Positions 9,655 to 20,348 of a DNA stretch of 64,000 nucleotides are shown here, in pieces. The notes under the pieces were generated by a model. The model did no database searches. It was not told the origin of the DNA and saw only the letters and a list, made by a program, of their open reading frames with translations. Position 1 is the stretch's first letter. Each line of letters opens with the position of its first letter. The DNA is from Enterobacter sp. Ag1 (GTDB lineage: Bacteria; Pseudomonadota; Gammaproteobacteria; Enterobacterales; Enterobacteriaceae): NCBI GenBank assembly GCA_000277545.1, contig AKXM01000008.1, forward strand, positions 62,001 through 126,000, given 5' to 3'. The position numbers and the translations under genes are program-made.

Positions 9655-10776
9655 TCAGGACTCCAGCGCGATGGCGACCTCATAACCATGGGACTTCAGC
9701 AGAGAGTGTTTCTTCGCCGCTTCAAGGTCTTTGGCTACCATTTCACCAACCATCTCCTGCAGGGTAATTTCCGGCTTCCAGCCAAGCGTTTCGTGCGCTT
9801 TGGTTGGGTCGCCCAGCAGGGTTTCCACTTCCGCAGGACGGAAGTAACGCGGATCAACGGAGACGATAACGTCGCCTGGTTTCACGCCCGGTGCGTCGTG
9901 ACCCGTGACGGAAACCACAATGCCTTTCTCTTCCACGCCCTGACCCTCAAAGCGCAGTTTGATGCCGAGCTGAGCCGCCGCCATTTCTACGAACTGACGC
10001 ACGGAGTACTGCACGCCGGTGGCGATCACGAAGTCTTCCGGTTTTTCCTGCTGCAGCATCATCCACTGCATTTTCACGTAGTCTTTGGCGTGGCCCCAGT
10101 CGCGCAGGGAATCCATGTTGCCGAGGTACAGGCACTTCTCCAGGCCCTGAGCGATGTTGGCAATCGCGCGGGTAATTTTGCGAGTGACGAAGGTTTCGCC
10201 GCGACGCGGAGATTCGTGGTTGAACAGAATGCCGTTACAGGCATACATGCCGTAGGATTCACGGTAGTTGACGGTGATCCAGTAGGCGTAAAGCTTGGCA
10301 ACTGCGTAGGGGGAACGTGGGTAGAAAGGCGTGGTTTCTTTCTGTGGGATCTCCTGCACCAGGCCGTACAGCTCTGAAGTGGATGCCTGGTAGAAGCGCG
10401 TTTTCTTTTCGAGGCCGAGGAAGCGAATGGCTTCCAGCAGGCGCAGGGTGCCCATCGCATCCACGTCCGCGGTGTATTCCGGTGACTCAAAAGAAACCGC
10501 GACATGGCTCATCGCGCCCAGGTTGTAGACTTCATCCGGCTGCACTTCGGACAAAATACGGGTCAGGTTGGAGGTATCGGTCAGGTCGCCATAGTGCAGA
10601 TGGAATTTTGGGTTACCCGCGTGCGGATCCTGATAAATGTGGTCCACGCGTTCGGTATTGAAAGAAGAGGCGCGGCGCTTGATACCGTGGACTTCATAGC
10701 CTTTTTCCAGCAGGAATTCCGCCAGGTAAGAGCCGTCTTGTCCGGTGACACCCGTAATGAGAGCTACTTTAGTCAT
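9655..10776 (-). CDS. gmd: Gmd, GDP-mannose 4,6-dehydratase
   Basis: NADP-dependent extended SDR that turns GDP-mannose into GDP-4-keto-6-deoxymannose, the first step to GDP-fucose. 373 residues, the family's length. Visible motifs are [20 protein letters not shown] at the N-terminus, the catalytic [22 protein letters not shown] with the YxxxK pair, and [17 protein letters not shown]. It is separated from wcaF by 103 bp, one of the longer gaps in this operon. Confidence 0.97.
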   Translation of the reverse strand: MTKVALITGVTGQDGSYLAEFLLEKGYEVHGIKRRASSFNTERVDHIYQDPHAGNPKFHLHYGDLTDTSNLTRILSEVQPDEVYNLGAMSHVAVSFESPEYTADVDAMGTLRLLEAIRFLGLEKKTRFYQASTSELYGLVQEIPQKETTPFYPRSPYAVAKLYAYWITVNYRESYGMYACNGILFNHESPRRGETFVTRKITRAIANIAQGLEKCLYLGNMDSLRDWGHAKDYVKMQWMMLQQEKPEDFVIATGVQYSVRQFVEMAAAQLGIKLRFEGQGVEEKGIVVSVTGHDAPGVKPGDVIVSVDPRYFRPAEVETLLGDPTKAHETLGWKPEITLQEMVGEMVAKDLEAAKKHSLLKSHGYEVAIALES

Positions 10777-10879
10777 GATAATTTATCCTCTGTGAACATT
10801 TTTATTGGCCCTTACCCCTCACTCCCTGTCTCTCCGCAGAGGGAGATGAACAGTCACAAACAGAGCAAGGGTGAAAGCA
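10777..10879. other. wcaF-gmd gap with degenerate hairpin repeat
   Basis: This gap contains a decayed version of the CCCTCTCCC-type repeat (CCCCTCACTCCCTGTCTCTCCGC followed by AGAGGGAGATGAACAG, about 10814-10852). The arms CTCTCC/AGAGGGAG pair only partly. No gene is seen. Confidence 0.4.
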
Positions 10880-11419
10880 TTACGCGCGGTCGCGTATTTT
10901 TACTGCCGGGTTTCCCCGGCAAACGGCATTCGCCGGTAATGATTTATAAACGCTGCTCCGGGCTCCCACGACACAGCCATCGCCTATCGTGACGCCCGGG
11001 GAAACAAATACATCCGTTGCCAGCCAGCATTTTTCGCCGATAACAATCGGTGACTGGGTAATATCGAAATGCTGACTCATATAATCGTGACTGCCGGTGC
11101 ACAAATAACATTTTTGCGACACCACGGAATTTGCGCCAATGCTAATTTCACCGAGGGTATAGAGCACGACATCATCGCCAACCCAGGCATAATCTCCGAG
11201 CGTTAACTTCCATGGGTAGGTAATTTTCACCGAGGGGCGAATAACAACCTTCTTGCCTACCTTCGCCCCAAAAACACGTAATAAAAAGGCACGCCACGGA
11301 TATAAAACTTGCGGAGACCAGGCAAATAAAGTGGCCTGAACCGCCCACCACAACTGCACTTTAATGCCGCTCGCGCCGCGAAATCCCCTCGGTACACTGA
11401 AGCCGCTTAAATCCTGCAT
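10880..11419 (-). CDS. wcaF: WcaF, colanic acid O-acetyltransferase
   Basis: Left-handed beta-helix (hexapeptide repeat) acetyltransferase that acetylates the colanic acid repeat unit. 179 residues (E. coli 182). The repeat region shows GDYAWVGDDVVLYTLGEI, SIGANSVVSQKCYLCTGSHD (with the catalytic-type histidine) and FVSPGVTIGDGCVVGARSSV. It lies 17 bp after wcaE. Confidence 0.95.
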   Translation of the reverse strand: MQDLSGFSVPRGFRGASGIKVQLWWAVQATLFAWSPQVLYPWRAFLLRVFGAKVGKKVVIRPSVKITYPWKLTLGDYAWVGDDVVLYTLGEISIGANSVVSQKCYLCTGSHDYMSQHFDITQSPIVIGEKCWLATDVFVSPGVTIGDGCVVGARSSVYKSLPANAVCRGNPAVKIRDRA

Positions 11420-11436
11420 AATATTTCCTGTTAGCT

Positions 11437-12189
11437 TTAAGCTTTGTTATAAAGCGCTTTTGCTTTGCCGGTTGTTTTTAACCTGAGTCGGAAAGAGAGT
11501 TCGGCAACAAAGCCCGGCACACGTAATATTTCTCGCTGAACATGTCTCGCATCACGACACAATTCAATATTGTTAGAGGTAGACACGCCGCCCATTGAAA
11601 ATTCAGACACCAGCCCTTTGATACGCTTAAAGGCATAGCCGTTTTTATACATTTTTGCCGCCAGCGCGTAATCGGATGAGACTTTATATTGCAGATCGTA
11701 GGGATATTTACGCAGTCCAGAGAGCGGGAAAAAGATAGCCTGATGGCTGGCCGGCAAGCTGTGGTAGATATACCAGCCCCGCTTGGCGCTGCGGCGAATT
11801 TTATTGCCGTCACCAAAGTCCAGCAGCGCGTCACCAATCACCATCGCGTCATCGCGCTCGCCTAAGGCTGCCAGCTGATAAATCACCTCGGCAATCTCAG
11901 GGTGGAAAGCATCGCCGGAGTTCAGAAAGAGCGCATAGCGCCCCTGCGCCATGGCGATGCCTTTGTTCATCGCGTCGTAAATGCCGCTGTCTTTCTCACT
12001 GACAAAGCGCAGGTTGTACTGGCCCTGCAGGCCAGCAAGAAACTCAGCCGTGCCGTCTGGAGAGTTGCCGTCCACCACAATCCATTCGAACTCGATGCCT
12101 TTGGCCTGTGCCAGGTGCGCCAGCGATTGCCAGGTCTTCACGACCCCGGCATGGTTACGCCATGCCACTGTAATAACACTTAATAACAT
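11437..12189 (-). CDS. wcaE: WcaE, colanic acid glycosyltransferase (GT2)
   Basis: GT-A fold glycosyltransferase for the colanic acid repeat. 250 residues (E. coli 248). The N-terminus [20 protein letters not shown], the block [16 protein letters not shown] and [20 protein letters not shown] are typical of GT2. The ATG shares one base with the wcaD stop (TAATG), so translation is probably coupled. Confidence 0.95.
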   Translation of the reverse strand: MLLSVITVAWRNHAGVVKTWQSLAHLAQAKGIEFEWIVVDGNSPDGTAEFLAGLQGQYNLRFVSEKDSGIYDAMNKGIAMAQGRYALFLNSGDAFHPEIAEVIYQLAALGERDDAMVIGDALLDFGDGNKIRRSAKRGWYIYHSLPASHQAIFFPLSGLRKYPYDLQYKVSSDYALAAKMYKNGYAFKRIKGLVSEFSMGGVSTSNNIELCRDARHVQREILRVPGFVAELSFRLRLKTTGKAKALYNKA

Positions 12190-13421
12190 TATTGCGCACC
12201 TCCTGGCAGCGAATGCTTAATTGCTTTACGCAAAATAAATGGGCAAACAATTAAAAATGCATATTCCGGGCTAAAAATAGAACCGGTAAAGAACAAAGAT
12301 ACAGGCATAAACAACCAAAGCTGAACACGATAATTCTCATTATTGCCAAAGGCATTGCGCATCATTTTCATAACTCGCCACATATAGCCAGCGGTCATTA
12401 ATACTGCAAACCATGAGAAATAAATAATCAGCAGATACAGTCCATTGTCCACGGTTTTCCCTACATCCGCACCGTTAAATATTCCGAATGATGCGACATA
12501 TTCATAGAGAGAACCAAACCGTACTACGCCATCAACATTTGCCAGAGAGTAACCAACCATCGCCAATGGACCAATAATACGGTAATACGATGACGACCCT
12601 TCGGTTCCCAAATCACCAACACGGGTTGCGATATAAGGGAAAGCGAATACCAAACCGATTAAAAAAACAGCCAGTGAAATAATTGCTAATGGCAACTTCT
12701 TTTTAATGGCGCTTTTATTAAGATATTGAAACGCCCACTCCAGCAGATAAAACAAAATAAACGTCATTACCCCGGAGAAAGATCCTGACAGGATTATCCC
12801 TAAAAGAATCATAACATCAGTTTTCGGCGTTTTGATACCAAACTGTTTGATGCTGAGCCAAATTGAGATTAATGCCAGGGCGAAGAAAGCGGGCTCGAAA
12901 TAGAGCGCCGTAGTGCGCCGCCCACCAAAGCTAATAAAGTTGAGCACGTAACTGTTGCTGTAGATGAGAAACTTTGAAATTTTCTCAATCAGGCTACTGC
13001 CGCCGGTCAGAATAATCTGAGCCATTTCCGCCGCCGCCAGCGCCACAATAATGCCCACCACGGCATAGAAAAACCGTAATATCTTGCGGTGATTGCGCTG
13101 AGAAATAGTTTTGAATCGGCAGCTCCATGTCATGCCCAATATCAGCACAATATAGACAAACAGCATCATCGAGGTGACATACTTGGCCGGGTCGAGCGAC
13201 TGGCCAAAAATGTAGTTAAATGCCGTCAGTCCCGCCCCCACACCCAACGCAATCATCAATTTTTTAAGGTTAATGCGCTCGATATACAGAAACAAAATCG
13301 CCGGCAGGAAGGTCACGATGGTTATCGGGAAACTCTCCCCCAGCGAGGCGAGCTTAATGTTCACCACCAGATAGATGAACGGCAGCAGCAGATAGCTACA
13401 GACCCTGATAGAACGAGACAT
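12189..13421 (-). CDS. wcaD: WcaD, putative colanic acid polymerase (Wzy-type)
   Basis: Polytopic inner-membrane protein thought to polymerise colanic acid repeat units. The start [18 protein letters not shown] at 13421 is chosen because GGAGGA lies 2 nt before it and the N-terminus then matches E. coli WcaD (405 residues versus 410 here); an in-frame upstream ATG exists at 13469 but would overlap wcaC further. About 10-11 hydrophobic segments; conserved blocks include [20 protein letters not shown] and [11 protein letters not shown]. It overlaps the end of wcaC by 26 bp. Confidence 0.94.
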   Translation of the reverse strand: MSRSIRVCSYLLLPFIYLVVNIKLASLGESFPITIVTFLPAILFLYIERINLKKLMIALGVGAGLTAFNYIFGQSLDPAKYVTSMMLFVYIVLILGMTWSCRFKTISQRNHRKILRFFYAVVGIIVALAAAEMAQIILTGGSSLIEKISKFLIYSNSYVLNFISFGGRRTTALYFEPAFFALALISIWLSIKQFGIKTPKTDVMILLGIILSGSFSGVMTFILFYLLEWAFQYLNKSAIKKKLPLAIISLAVFLIGLVFAFPYIATRVGDLGTEGSSSYYRIIGPLAMVGYSLANVDGVVRFGSLYEYVASFGIFNGADVGKTVDNGLYLLIIYFSWFAVLMTAGYMWRVMKMMRNAFGNNENYRVQLWLFMPVSLFFTGSIFSPEYAFLIVCPFILRKAIKHSLPGGAQ

Positions 13422-14613
13422 ATTCCTCCAGCATCTGCTTGCCGCTATAGGCCGTGCGGCTGGCTGCACGGAAGGTCGCTAAATCAGTCGCGAAAACCTG
13501 CTCTGCCAGCTGCGTTTTTTTAAGCTGCACCAGCGCCAGAACGTGTTCCGGGGTGAAGGTTTTGCCCCCCACTTTACGCAGAACTTCATCCGCGGCCTCG
13601 CTGCTCGTCGCCACCACCGGCACGCCGATAGACAGCGCCTCGCACAGGATCAGCGGATAGTTATCCACGCGGGAACTGAACACCAGGCTGTCCATCGTGT
13701 TCAGCTCGCTCATCAGCGCGCGCTTGTCGGTCATATAGCCGTGGTTCACCACGTTAGCGCCTTCAAACGGCGAGAATTTGCCAAAGGTATGCAGCTCAAT
13801 TTTGTCGCCCAGCGCCATCATTGCCTGTACCAGTTTCTGGTTGGTTTTGCCGTCATAGCGCAGGTCGTGGGCCACAATAGCCACGCGGGGCTTCACCGTC
13901 GCGACGCCGCTTTCAGGCAGCTCCGCCAGAATCGCCTCGGTGGCGACGTCGATACCGTTATTGATGATGCTGCAGCGCCCGGCACCATAGAGCTGATTAA
14001 AAGCTTCGGCGACGTGCTGGCTGGGGGAGATAAACTTGCAGCCCAGCGCCAGCATCTCGCGAAACAGCTGGCGCTTGCCCGCCACCTGCTGGTGCGCCTT
14101 ATCCACTTTGACCGGCGGATAGTTGTTCAGCGTCGGGCATTTAACACAGCCGGTTTTCCAGCCTTCGCAGCCGTCCAGAAAGGCGCAGCGCCCGGTAATG
14201 CTCCAGTGATCGTGCAGCGTCCAGACGAAGGTAACATCCGGCTTGTGCGCCTTCACCCGCTGGCAAAACGACACCATTTCGTCCAGGTTCAGCCAATAGC
14301 TGTGCACCACATGGAAGTGCAGCACAACCGGCTGTGGGCTGCGGATGACCCGACGGTAAAGCTTATTCAGATTGCCGAATGGATCGCGGTTCAGAAAACG
14401 GAACAGCGCGATATTGGCAACCGACACCAGGCGAGGCGTGTGTTTCTCAACGTCGGGATAAATGTCGTGGCTGGCGCTTTTCTTGCCGCCTTTGCCATAG
14501 CCGTAGATAAAACGTGAGGACAGCCCGGCCAGACGTGCACGCTGGTGCAGATCGAGCGCCACGCCCGCCGCGCCACCTTCGGCCAGGCGGACATTAAATT
14601 GCATGATGTTCAT
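13396..14613 (-). CDS. wcaC: WcaC, colanic acid glycosyltransferase (GT4)
   Basis: GT-B glycosyltransferase, 405 residues as in E. coli. N-terminus MNIMQFNVRLAEGGAAGVAL, cysteine-bearing CEGWKTGCVKCP near residue 150, and the C-terminal donor-binding stretch LILCEALSIGVPVVATSSEA with the EX7E motif. It overlaps wcaB by 4 bp (ATGA) at its start and wcaD by 26 bp at its end. Confidence 0.95.
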   Translation of the reverse strand: MNIMQFNVRLAEGGAAGVALDLHQRARLAGLSSRFIYGYGKGGKKSASHDIYPDVEKHTPRLVSVANIALFRFLNRDPFGNLNKLYRRVIRSPQPVVLHFHVVHSYWLNLDEMVSFCQRVKAHKPDVTFVWTLHDHWSITGRCAFLDGCEGWKTGCVKCPTLNNYPPVKVDKAHQQVAGKRQLFREMLALGCKFISPSQHVAEAFNQLYGAGRCSIINNGIDVATEAILAELPESGVATVKPRVAIVAHDLRYDGKTNQKLVQAMMALGDKIELHTFGKFSPFEGANVVNHGYMTDKRALMSELNTMDSLVFSSRVDNYPLILCEALSIGVPVVATSSEAADEVLRKVGGKTFTPEHVLALVQLKKTQLAEQVFATDLATFRAASRTAYSGKQMLEEYVSFYQGL

Positions 14614-15095
14614 TGGATCACCTTCACCCGAGCTTTTTCACCGACCACCAGCGCATTGTCCGGCACGCTGTCCAGCACCACGCTGCCCGCGCCTACAGTC
14701 ACGTTATTACCGAGGGTGATATCGCCCACGACGATCGCGTTAGCGCCCAGCTCAACGCCGTTGCCAATCACCGGGCAGGCGAGACTGTTCCCCCGGTTAC
14801 CAATGGTGACGCCGTGGCGGATGGTGAAATCATCCCCGACGACGACGAACTTATTGATAACCACCGCATAGCCGTGATGAATAGTGAACCGGCGGCCAAT
14901 GGTGGCTCCCGCCTGAATTTCATAGCCAAACAGGCATTCGGTAATGAATCGGTAGGCCAGCAGCACGGGCGCAGCCCAGAGGTTGTTGATGACGTTTTTC
15001 TTGCGCCACACCGAGCAAAAGTGGGCTACGCGATAGGCCAGCACCATGCAGCACGGGCGCAGGCTCCAGCTATTGGCACGAATATCCTCCAGCAC
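14610..15095 (-). CDS. wcaB: WcaB, colanic acid O-acetyltransferase
   Basis: Serine-acetyltransferase-like left-handed beta-helix protein, 161 residues (E. coli 162). Hexapeptide repeats run through IQAGATIGRRFTIHHGYAVV, NKFVVVGDDFTIRHGVTIGN and VVGDITLGNNVTVGAGSVV; the catalytic-type histidine is in IHHGYAV. Two acetyltransferases (WcaB, WcaF) in the operon agree with an acetylated repeat unit. It starts 2 bp after the wcaA stop. Confidence 0.95.
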   Translation of the reverse strand: MLEDIRANSWSLRPCCMVLAYRVAHFCSVWRKKNVINNLWAAPVLLAYRFITECLFGYEIQAGATIGRRFTIHHGYAVVINKFVVVGDDFTIRHGVTIGNRGNSLACPVIGNGVELGANAIVVGDITLGNNVTVGAGSVVLDSVPDNALVVGEKARVKVIQ

Positions 15096-15097
15096 GC

Positions 15098-15946
15098 TTA
15101 CCTCCCCCGCAGACTATCGGCCAGGCGCTTGCCGTTGCGCACCGTCAGCAGAGCTAACAGGGTGCGCCACGACATGCGCTTATTGCGGATTTGGTAGAGC
15201 GTATACAGCTGATATTTCTTGCTGGCCCGGTCGAACTTGGCTTTGTGCTTGCGGTAAAAGTGGAAATAACCGGCAAATTTCTTGGGGGATTTGGTTATCT
15301 GCATTTCGCCGTGATTAACGTGCAGAATTTGGGTCGCCTCTTCCACCTTCCACGGCTGGCCGAACGCCACCACCATGCGCAGGAAGATGTCGTAATCCTG
15401 CGCCGCCTTCAGCTCGGTATCAAACAGGCTGCTTTTAAAGCGTTCGGCGTAGGTAAAGACCTGATTGCCGATGATATTGCGCTTGTAGAACAGCTTCAGG
15501 GAATACGGCGACTTCGGGTACAGCGGCAGGCTGGTCGGCTGCGAGTAGACCTGCCCTTCACACAAATAGTCGTTGGCATATAAAAACGCGTGGGTGACCA
15601 ACTGATTCTGGTGGGACAGAAACACCGACAGCCGGTTCGGCGTCCATTCGTCATCATCATCAATGCCGGTGATAAAACGCCCTTGCGCCAGCCCAATGGC
15701 CTGGTTACGTACCGCGCAGGCACCGCTGTTCATGTCGTTGTGAATGTAACGCACCCGAGGATCGCCGAGGTCTGCAACAAACTGCTCCAGCTGCTGGAAG
15801 CTGGCGGAGCAGTCATCGACGATGATCATTTCCCAGTGGTCATAATCCTGCCGCAGCACCGAGTTGATGGCGCGAATGGCCAACTGCTGGCGGTTCCACG
15901 TCGGCATATATATAGAGATAAGCGGGCGAGTTGCGCTGCTGTTCAT
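15098..15946 (-). CDS. wcaA: WcaA, colanic acid glycosyltransferase (GT2)
   Basis: GT-A glycosyltransferase of the repeat-unit assembly line. The start MNSSATRPLISIYMPTWNRQ at 15946 has AAGGTGA 6-7 nt upstream and matches the E. coli length (279 versus 282 here); a codon at 15967 would overlap wzc. The donor/metal motif is in GIDDDDEWTPNRLSV, and RNIIGNQVFTYAERF follows. It begins 10 bp after the wzc stop. Confidence 0.94.
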   Translation of the reverse strand: MNSSATRPLISIYMPTWNRQQLAIRAINSVLRQDYDHWEMIIVDDCSASFQQLEQFVADLGDPRVRYIHNDMNSGACAVRNQAIGLAQGRFITGIDDDDEWTPNRLSVFLSHQNQLVTHAFLYANDYLCEGQVYSQPTSLPLYPKSPYSLKLFYKRNIIGNQVFTYAERFKSSLFDTELKAAQDYDIFLRMVVAFGQPWKVEEATQILHVNHGEMQITKSPKKFAGYFHFYRKHKAKFDRASKKYQLYTLYQIRNKRMSWRTLLALLTVRNGKRLADSLRGR

Positions 15947-15956
15947 GGCTATCACC

Positions 15957-18125
15957 TTATTTAGCATCCGACTTATATTCGTATTCGTAATACCCGTAAT
16001 CCTGGTAGCCCGTGGCCCGGCGGAAAATCGAGTTAAGGATCACGCCGCGCACGGCAATGCCGTTCTGCTCAAAGCGGCTCAGGCTGGTTTCCACTTCTTT
16101 CAGCGTGTTCACCGCGTAGCGAGCCACCATCAGCGTGGTGCCCGCATGGCGCCCCACAATTGCCGCATCGGTGACGGCCAGAATCGGCGGCGTATCTATC
16201 AGCACCAGGTCATAATTTTCACTGGCCCACTTCACCAACTGAGAGAAGCGCTCGTTCATCAACAGTTCGGACGGGTTAGCCGGGACCTGCCCACGTGGGA
16301 TAAGGTCAAAGTTCGGCACGGAGGTTTTCTGCGCACAGCGGGTAATATCCCCCTGCCCTGACAGCACATCGGACAGCCCGTTAACGTTGGTGGTCCCCAG
16401 CAGTTCGTGGGTATAGCCTTTGCGCATGTCGCAGTCCATCAGCAGCACGCGCTTGTTGGTCTGGCTGATCACCGCCGCGAGGTTGGCGCACACAAAGGTT
16501 TTACCGATAGACGGGCTAACGCCGGTGAGCATCAGGACGTTGTTGGGGGCCTGCATCATGGCGAAATGCAGGCTGGTGCGCAGGCTGCGAATGGCTTCAA
16601 TGGCCAGGTCGGTCGGGTTACCCACCGCCAGCAACTGGCTCTGTTTGAAGCGCTTAGTGCCTTTGACGTTGCGCAGGTTGGCCTGGTCGCGGGTTTTCTG
16701 CCATTCGGAGAGCGGAATGCTCGCATACACGCTGAGCCCCGCCTCTTCCAGCACGGTCGGGCTTTCAATGCCGCCGTTAAACAGCGAGCGCAGCAGCACC
16801 CCGATCACAGACACAATCAGGCCCAGAATGATGCTGCCCAGCACCACCAGCACGCGCTGAGGTTTAACCATGCCAGGCTGCGTAATCGCCGGGTCGACGA
16901 TGCGCACATCACCCACCGTACTGGCTTCGGTGATTTTCAGCTCTTGCTGCTTGTTCAACAGCTGCATATAAACCTGCTGCCCGGACTCCACATCGCGGGT
17001 CAGGCGCACAATTTCCTGCTGGGTTTTGGGCATCGCGGCGATGCTGTTAGTCAGGCGAGCTTTCTGATCTTCCAGCGTTCGGCGCTGCTCCAGCAACGTG
17101 CGGTAGGACGGGTGGGCTTTGGTGTACAGCTTGGAGATTTCAGCTTCTTTGAAGGTCAGCTGATTCAGCTGAGCGTCGATGTTGACCACGGAATCCAGCA
17201 GCGATTTGGCCTCCAGAGAAAGATCCACCGAATCCTGGCGCTGACGATAGGCATTCAGTTTGTTCTCTGCGGCATCCAGATTGCGACGCACTTCAGGCAA
17301 CTGCTCGGCCAAGAACTTCAGGCTTTTGGCCGCCTCTTCCGATTTGCGCTGCACGTTCTGCGCCAGATAGTTGCGGGTGATGCTGTCGAGAATGGTGCGG
17401 ATCTGATCTCTATCCTCCCCGGTGTAGGACAAACTAAGCACGCCGGTATCTTTGCCGTTTTCAGTCACCGTCAGGTTGCCCAGCAGCTGGTTGATCATCC
17501 CCAGCGTGGAATATTTCACCACCGTGAAATTGTCACCAGGCTGCGCCTGGATGCCCTCCACCTGCATCGTGACGCCCGATTTACTCAGCAGCTTGCCCAC
17601 TTCCCCTTTGGCGCTAAAGCCATTGTCGCTGGTCAGCTGATACTGTTTATCGTTCAGCACTTCCAGGGTAAAGGTGTCTTTGTTCATCGCTGCCGGCAGC
17701 GTAAACGTGGTGACATTCACCGTGTCGTTCTGGTGCCCCTGCAGGCGGTCCCAGCCGGCGCCGAACAGCCAGAAGGTGTTCTTAGTCACCGAGATGTCCA
17801 GATTCAGGTCATCAACGGTTTTCCCAAGCACCATGCGGGACTGGATCAGCTGAATTTCTGCGGCAGACGCCGGTGGCTTATTGCTGAGCGCGGAGCTGAT
17901 GTCGTTCACCAGCGTGTTACCGGCATTTTGTTCGATTTGCACCAGCGCATCGGCCTTGTAGACCGGCGTGGCAAACAGGGCATAAACCGCGGCCAGCACG
18001 GCAAACAGCCCCGTAATGCCGATCACCCACCAGCGAGCCTCCAGCACGGTGCCAAACAAACGGCCAATATCAATTTCGTCATTGCCCTCGGTCGGGGCGC
18101 TCGAACGGCGTACTTTCTCTGTCAT
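15957..18125 (-). CDS. wzc: Wzc, colanic acid chain-length tyrosine autokinase
   Basis: Polysaccharide co-polymerase/BY-kinase that controls chain length and export with Wza. 722 residues (E. coli 720). An N-terminal Wzz domain is bounded by two membrane helices (about 30-50 and 425-445), with a long periplasmic coiled coil between. The cytoplasmic kinase has Walker A in GVSPSIGKTF (about 532), Walker A-prime in VLLMDCDMRKG and Walker B in LVLIDTPPILAV. The C-terminal tyrosine cluster is at residues 707, 710, 712, 713, 715 and 717. It starts 2 bp after wzb, its phosphatase. Confidence 0.97.
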   Translation of the reverse strand: MTEKVRRSSAPTEGNDEIDIGRLFGTVLEARWWVIGITGLFAVLAAVYALFATPVYKADALVQIEQNAGNTLVNDISSALSNKPPASAAEIQLIQSRMVLGKTVDDLNLDISVTKNTFWLFGAGWDRLQGHQNDTVNVTTFTLPAAMNKDTFTLEVLNDKQYQLTSDNGFSAKGEVGKLLSKSGVTMQVEGIQAQPGDNFTVVKYSTLGMINQLLGNLTVTENGKDTGVLSLSYTGEDRDQIRTILDSITRNYLAQNVQRKSEEAAKSLKFLAEQLPEVRRNLDAAENKLNAYRQRQDSVDLSLEAKSLLDSVVNIDAQLNQLTFKEAEISKLYTKAHPSYRTLLEQRRTLEDQKARLTNSIAAMPKTQQEIVRLTRDVESGQQVYMQLLNKQQELKITEASTVGDVRIVDPAITQPGMVKPQRVLVVLGSIILGLIVSVIGVLLRSLFNGGIESPTVLEEAGLSVYASIPLSEWQKTRDQANLRNVKGTKRFKQSQLLAVGNPTDLAIEAIRSLRTSLHFAMMQAPNNVLMLTGVSPSIGKTFVCANLAAVISQTNKRVLLMDCDMRKGYTHELLGTTNVNGLSDVLSGQGDITRCAQKTSVPNFDLIPRGQVPANPSELLMNERFSQLVKWASENYDLVLIDTPPILAVTDAAIVGRHAGTTLMVARYAVNTLKEVETSLSRFEQNGIAVRGVILNSIFRRATGYQDYGYYEYEYKSDAK

Positions 18126-18127
18126 TG

Positions 18128-18571
18128 TTATCCCTGATGAGCGTTGAGTGCGTTAGCCCACTTTTGGGCAGAAAGGTCGAGCATGCTGTAGACCGCTTCG
18201 AAGGCGTCACGGCTTTTACGATAGGGGTCAGGAATTTCTCTGCCGGCATCCCAGTGGCCAAACAGCATCACTTTGCCGCGCATTTCGGGTGCCATTTCGC
18301 ACAGCGTGGTGATGTGGCGTTTTTCCATCGCCAGAATCAGATCGTGCTCCCGGCATAGACGCCCCGAAACCTGGCGGGCTAAATGCCCCTCAAGCGAAAG
18401 GTTGTGCCGCCCGGCAACCTCAACAGCACCGGCGTCAGCGCCCTTGCCGACCAGCGCTCCCAGCCCGGCTGAGCTGACGCTAAGCTCCGGATGGTAACGT
18501 TTGAGCAGCCGTTCAGCCGTGGGGGAACGGCAGATGTTCCCCACGCAAACCACAAGTATTTTGTTGAACAT
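18128..18571 (-). CDS. wzb: Wzb, low-molecular-weight protein tyrosine phosphatase
   Basis: Cytoplasmic phosphatase that dephosphorylates Wzc. 147 residues, as in E. coli. The P-loop CVGNICRSPTAERLL places the nucleophile cysteine at residue 9 and arginine at 15; the general-acid aspartate is in DPYRKSRDAFE near residue 115. It lies between wza (6-bp gap) and wzc (2-bp gap). Confidence 0.97.
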   Translation of the reverse strand: MFNKILVVCVGNICRSPTAERLLKRYHPELSVSSAGLGALVGKGADAGAVEVAGRHNLSLEGHLARQVSGRLCREHDLILAMEKRHITTLCEMAPEMRGKVMLFGHWDAGREIPDPYRKSRDAFEAVYSMLDLSAQKWANALNAHQG

Positions 18572-18577
18572 AGCGCG

Positions 18578-19717
18578 TTACCAGGTGTGAATATCTTTGG
18601 CGGTATCGGTCATGTAACGCACGCCGCTGATGGTTGGCAGAAGCTGGTTGATCAGGCGATTCCAGCGAGAAACTGGGGCGGTAGTGACGTACACCACGTC
18701 ATACGGCTGGAGCTGGAACTCGGTGCCCATCACCAGCGAAGTCGCATCGGACATATCGAGCTGATAAATGTTGGCAATCTTGCCGTTTTGCTGCGTCTGG
18801 CCTTTGAGCGGACGGATCACGAAGATGCCGCTGGCGTTGGACGAGGTGAGATCGATACCTTCGGCCTGGCCGAGCGCCTCGGTAAGCGTCATGCCGCTGA
18901 AGTCCATTTTGAGGGTGGTTTGCTTCTTCACTTCCCCCATCACAAACACTTTCAGATCGTCATTACGCGGCACAAACAGAATGTCGCCGGGGTAGAGCAA
19001 ATGGTTTTGGCTGAGGTCGCCGTTTTGCATCAGCGCCTGTAGAGAAATGCGTTTTTCCTGCCCGTTATGGGTCAGAACGACGTTACGCCAGTCGGCTACT
19101 TCGGTTAAACCGCCTGCGGCATTGATCGCGTCGAGGATAGTCAGCGGTACGTTAGTGATGGGCTGCTGGCCGGATTTATTTACCTGCCCGGAGATATAGG
19201 CTTTTTGCGAGCGGAAGGCAGCGATATTAACGTCCACCTGCGGCTGGGCAATGTACTGCGCAAGACGGCTGGTAATATCGCTGCGAATTTCTGCCAGCGT
19301 TTTGTCGGTCACGCTGATTTTGCCCACATACGGATAGAACATGGTGCCATCGGGCTGTACCCAGTTACCGGTGTCGCTTGAACTGCGATATTGCCCCGCA
19401 GGCGTGGTGAGTTCCGGATGATCCCAGACCGTGACGTTTAATACATCCCCCGGCCCGACGCGGTACTGGTAATTGGCGATATCTTTATCCAGCCCGGCAT
19501 TCGGCTGGGCAACCACTGGACGAGGCCTCAGTTGCTCTACCAGTCGCGGCGTTAAAGGATAAACGTTGACCATTCGGTCAAGGTCGAAATCGGCATCCTG
19601 TTGTTTGATGACGTCTTTTCCCGACGTAGACATATTGCTGCCGGGAAATATCGTGCAGCCGCTCATCAGGGTGACTGACACCAATAATGGCATCAACTTC
19701 AGTTTGTATTTTATCAT
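18578..19717 (-). CDS. wza: Wza, outer-membrane polysaccharide export lipoprotein
   Basis: Octameric outer-membrane channel for capsule export. 379 residues, equal to E. coli. The signal peptide ends in a lipobox LMSGC with the lipidated cysteine at residue 21. The polysaccharide export domain is seen in [17 protein letters not shown], with repeated SLBB-type domains after it ([28 protein letters not shown]). First gene of the operon, preceded by a long untranslated leader with a JUMPstart/ops element. Confidence 0.97.
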   Translation of the reverse strand: MIKYKLKLMPLLVSVTLMSGCTIFPGSNMSTSGKDVIKQQDADFDLDRMVNVYPLTPRLVEQLRPRPVVAQPNAGLDKDIANYQYRVGPGDVLNVTVWDHPELTTPAGQYRSSSDTGNWVQPDGTMFYPYVGKISVTDKTLAEIRSDITSRLAQYIAQPQVDVNIAAFRSQKAYISGQVNKSGQQPITNVPLTILDAINAAGGLTEVADWRNVVLTHNGQEKRISLQALMQNGDLSQNHLLYPGDILFVPRNDDLKVFVMGEVKKQTTLKMDFSGMTLTEALGQAEGIDLTSSNASGIFVIRPLKGQTQQNGKIANIYQLDMSDATSLVMGTEFQLQPYDVVYVTTAPVSRWNRLINQLLPTISGVRYMTDTAKDIHTW

Positions 19718-19904
19718 TGAATATTTATCACTATGGCAGAGTAATTATCCTGAGCGAATAAAACAGGCAAGCAATTAACCGTGAGAACGAAGTGCAGAAT
19801 TGAACATATTCAGAGAATGAGAAAACTGGCATTATTCCTAAAATAAGCTTATTCCCCGACATTCTGATGACGCCATCACTTGCTGTTATCTGGCCGCATC
19901 CGGG

Positions 19905-19942
19905 CACGCTACCGCCCCTGGCTCACAGTCACCAACCCACTG
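19905..19942 (-). promoter_or_regulatory. JUMPstart element with ops site
   Basis: On the minus strand the element ends in GAGCCAGGGGCGGTAGCGTG, which contains the 12-nt ops motif GGCGGTAGCGTG at 19905-19916. Ops pauses RNA polymerase and recruits the antiterminator RfaH; it is known upstream of E. coli wza, rfb and haemolysin operons. The position is 188 bp before the wza start, within its leader. The first half also matches the JUMPstart consensus (CAGTG at its 5' end). Confidence 0.93.
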
Positions 19943-20348
19943 AAAAAGGTAAATAATCCTAATAACCTGAGATTCTCTAATATCCGAAAAATATTGAAAA
20001 AAATGAATCAGGTCTTATGACAATGCTGGGACAAACTATTACTAAACGAGTAATCACACATTCATTGCTAATCATCGCCAAAGATTGTTGCAGCTTAAAA
20101 CTCAGCAGGCAAGGAGACAAAAGGCTGGAGGCGGACTTTTAAGAATAATATGAACCACGCAATAATAACATTTTAGGATTTTCTTTATATTGACAATAAA
20201 AATAATAAGACAATGTCTGGGAAAATATGCAGAACTATCTCATAGCGGCGTATTCATATATAAAATATATAACTCAAATGCTTCTTTAAATATTATCCGC
20301 AATAATTTGCCGGGCATTCATTTAATGCTGAAAATTCTATAAGTCATT

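Noticed and set aside
16407-18137. Plus-strand 576-codon open frame opposite wzc
   Set aside because: Wzc is complete and motif-supported on the minus strand; the long opposite frame results from codon bias.
19827-19842. TGGCATTATTCCTA as an RcsAB box for wza
   Set aside because: It matches only the right half of the consensus and lies downstream of the ops element, inside the leader, so it is a poor promoter-site candidate.
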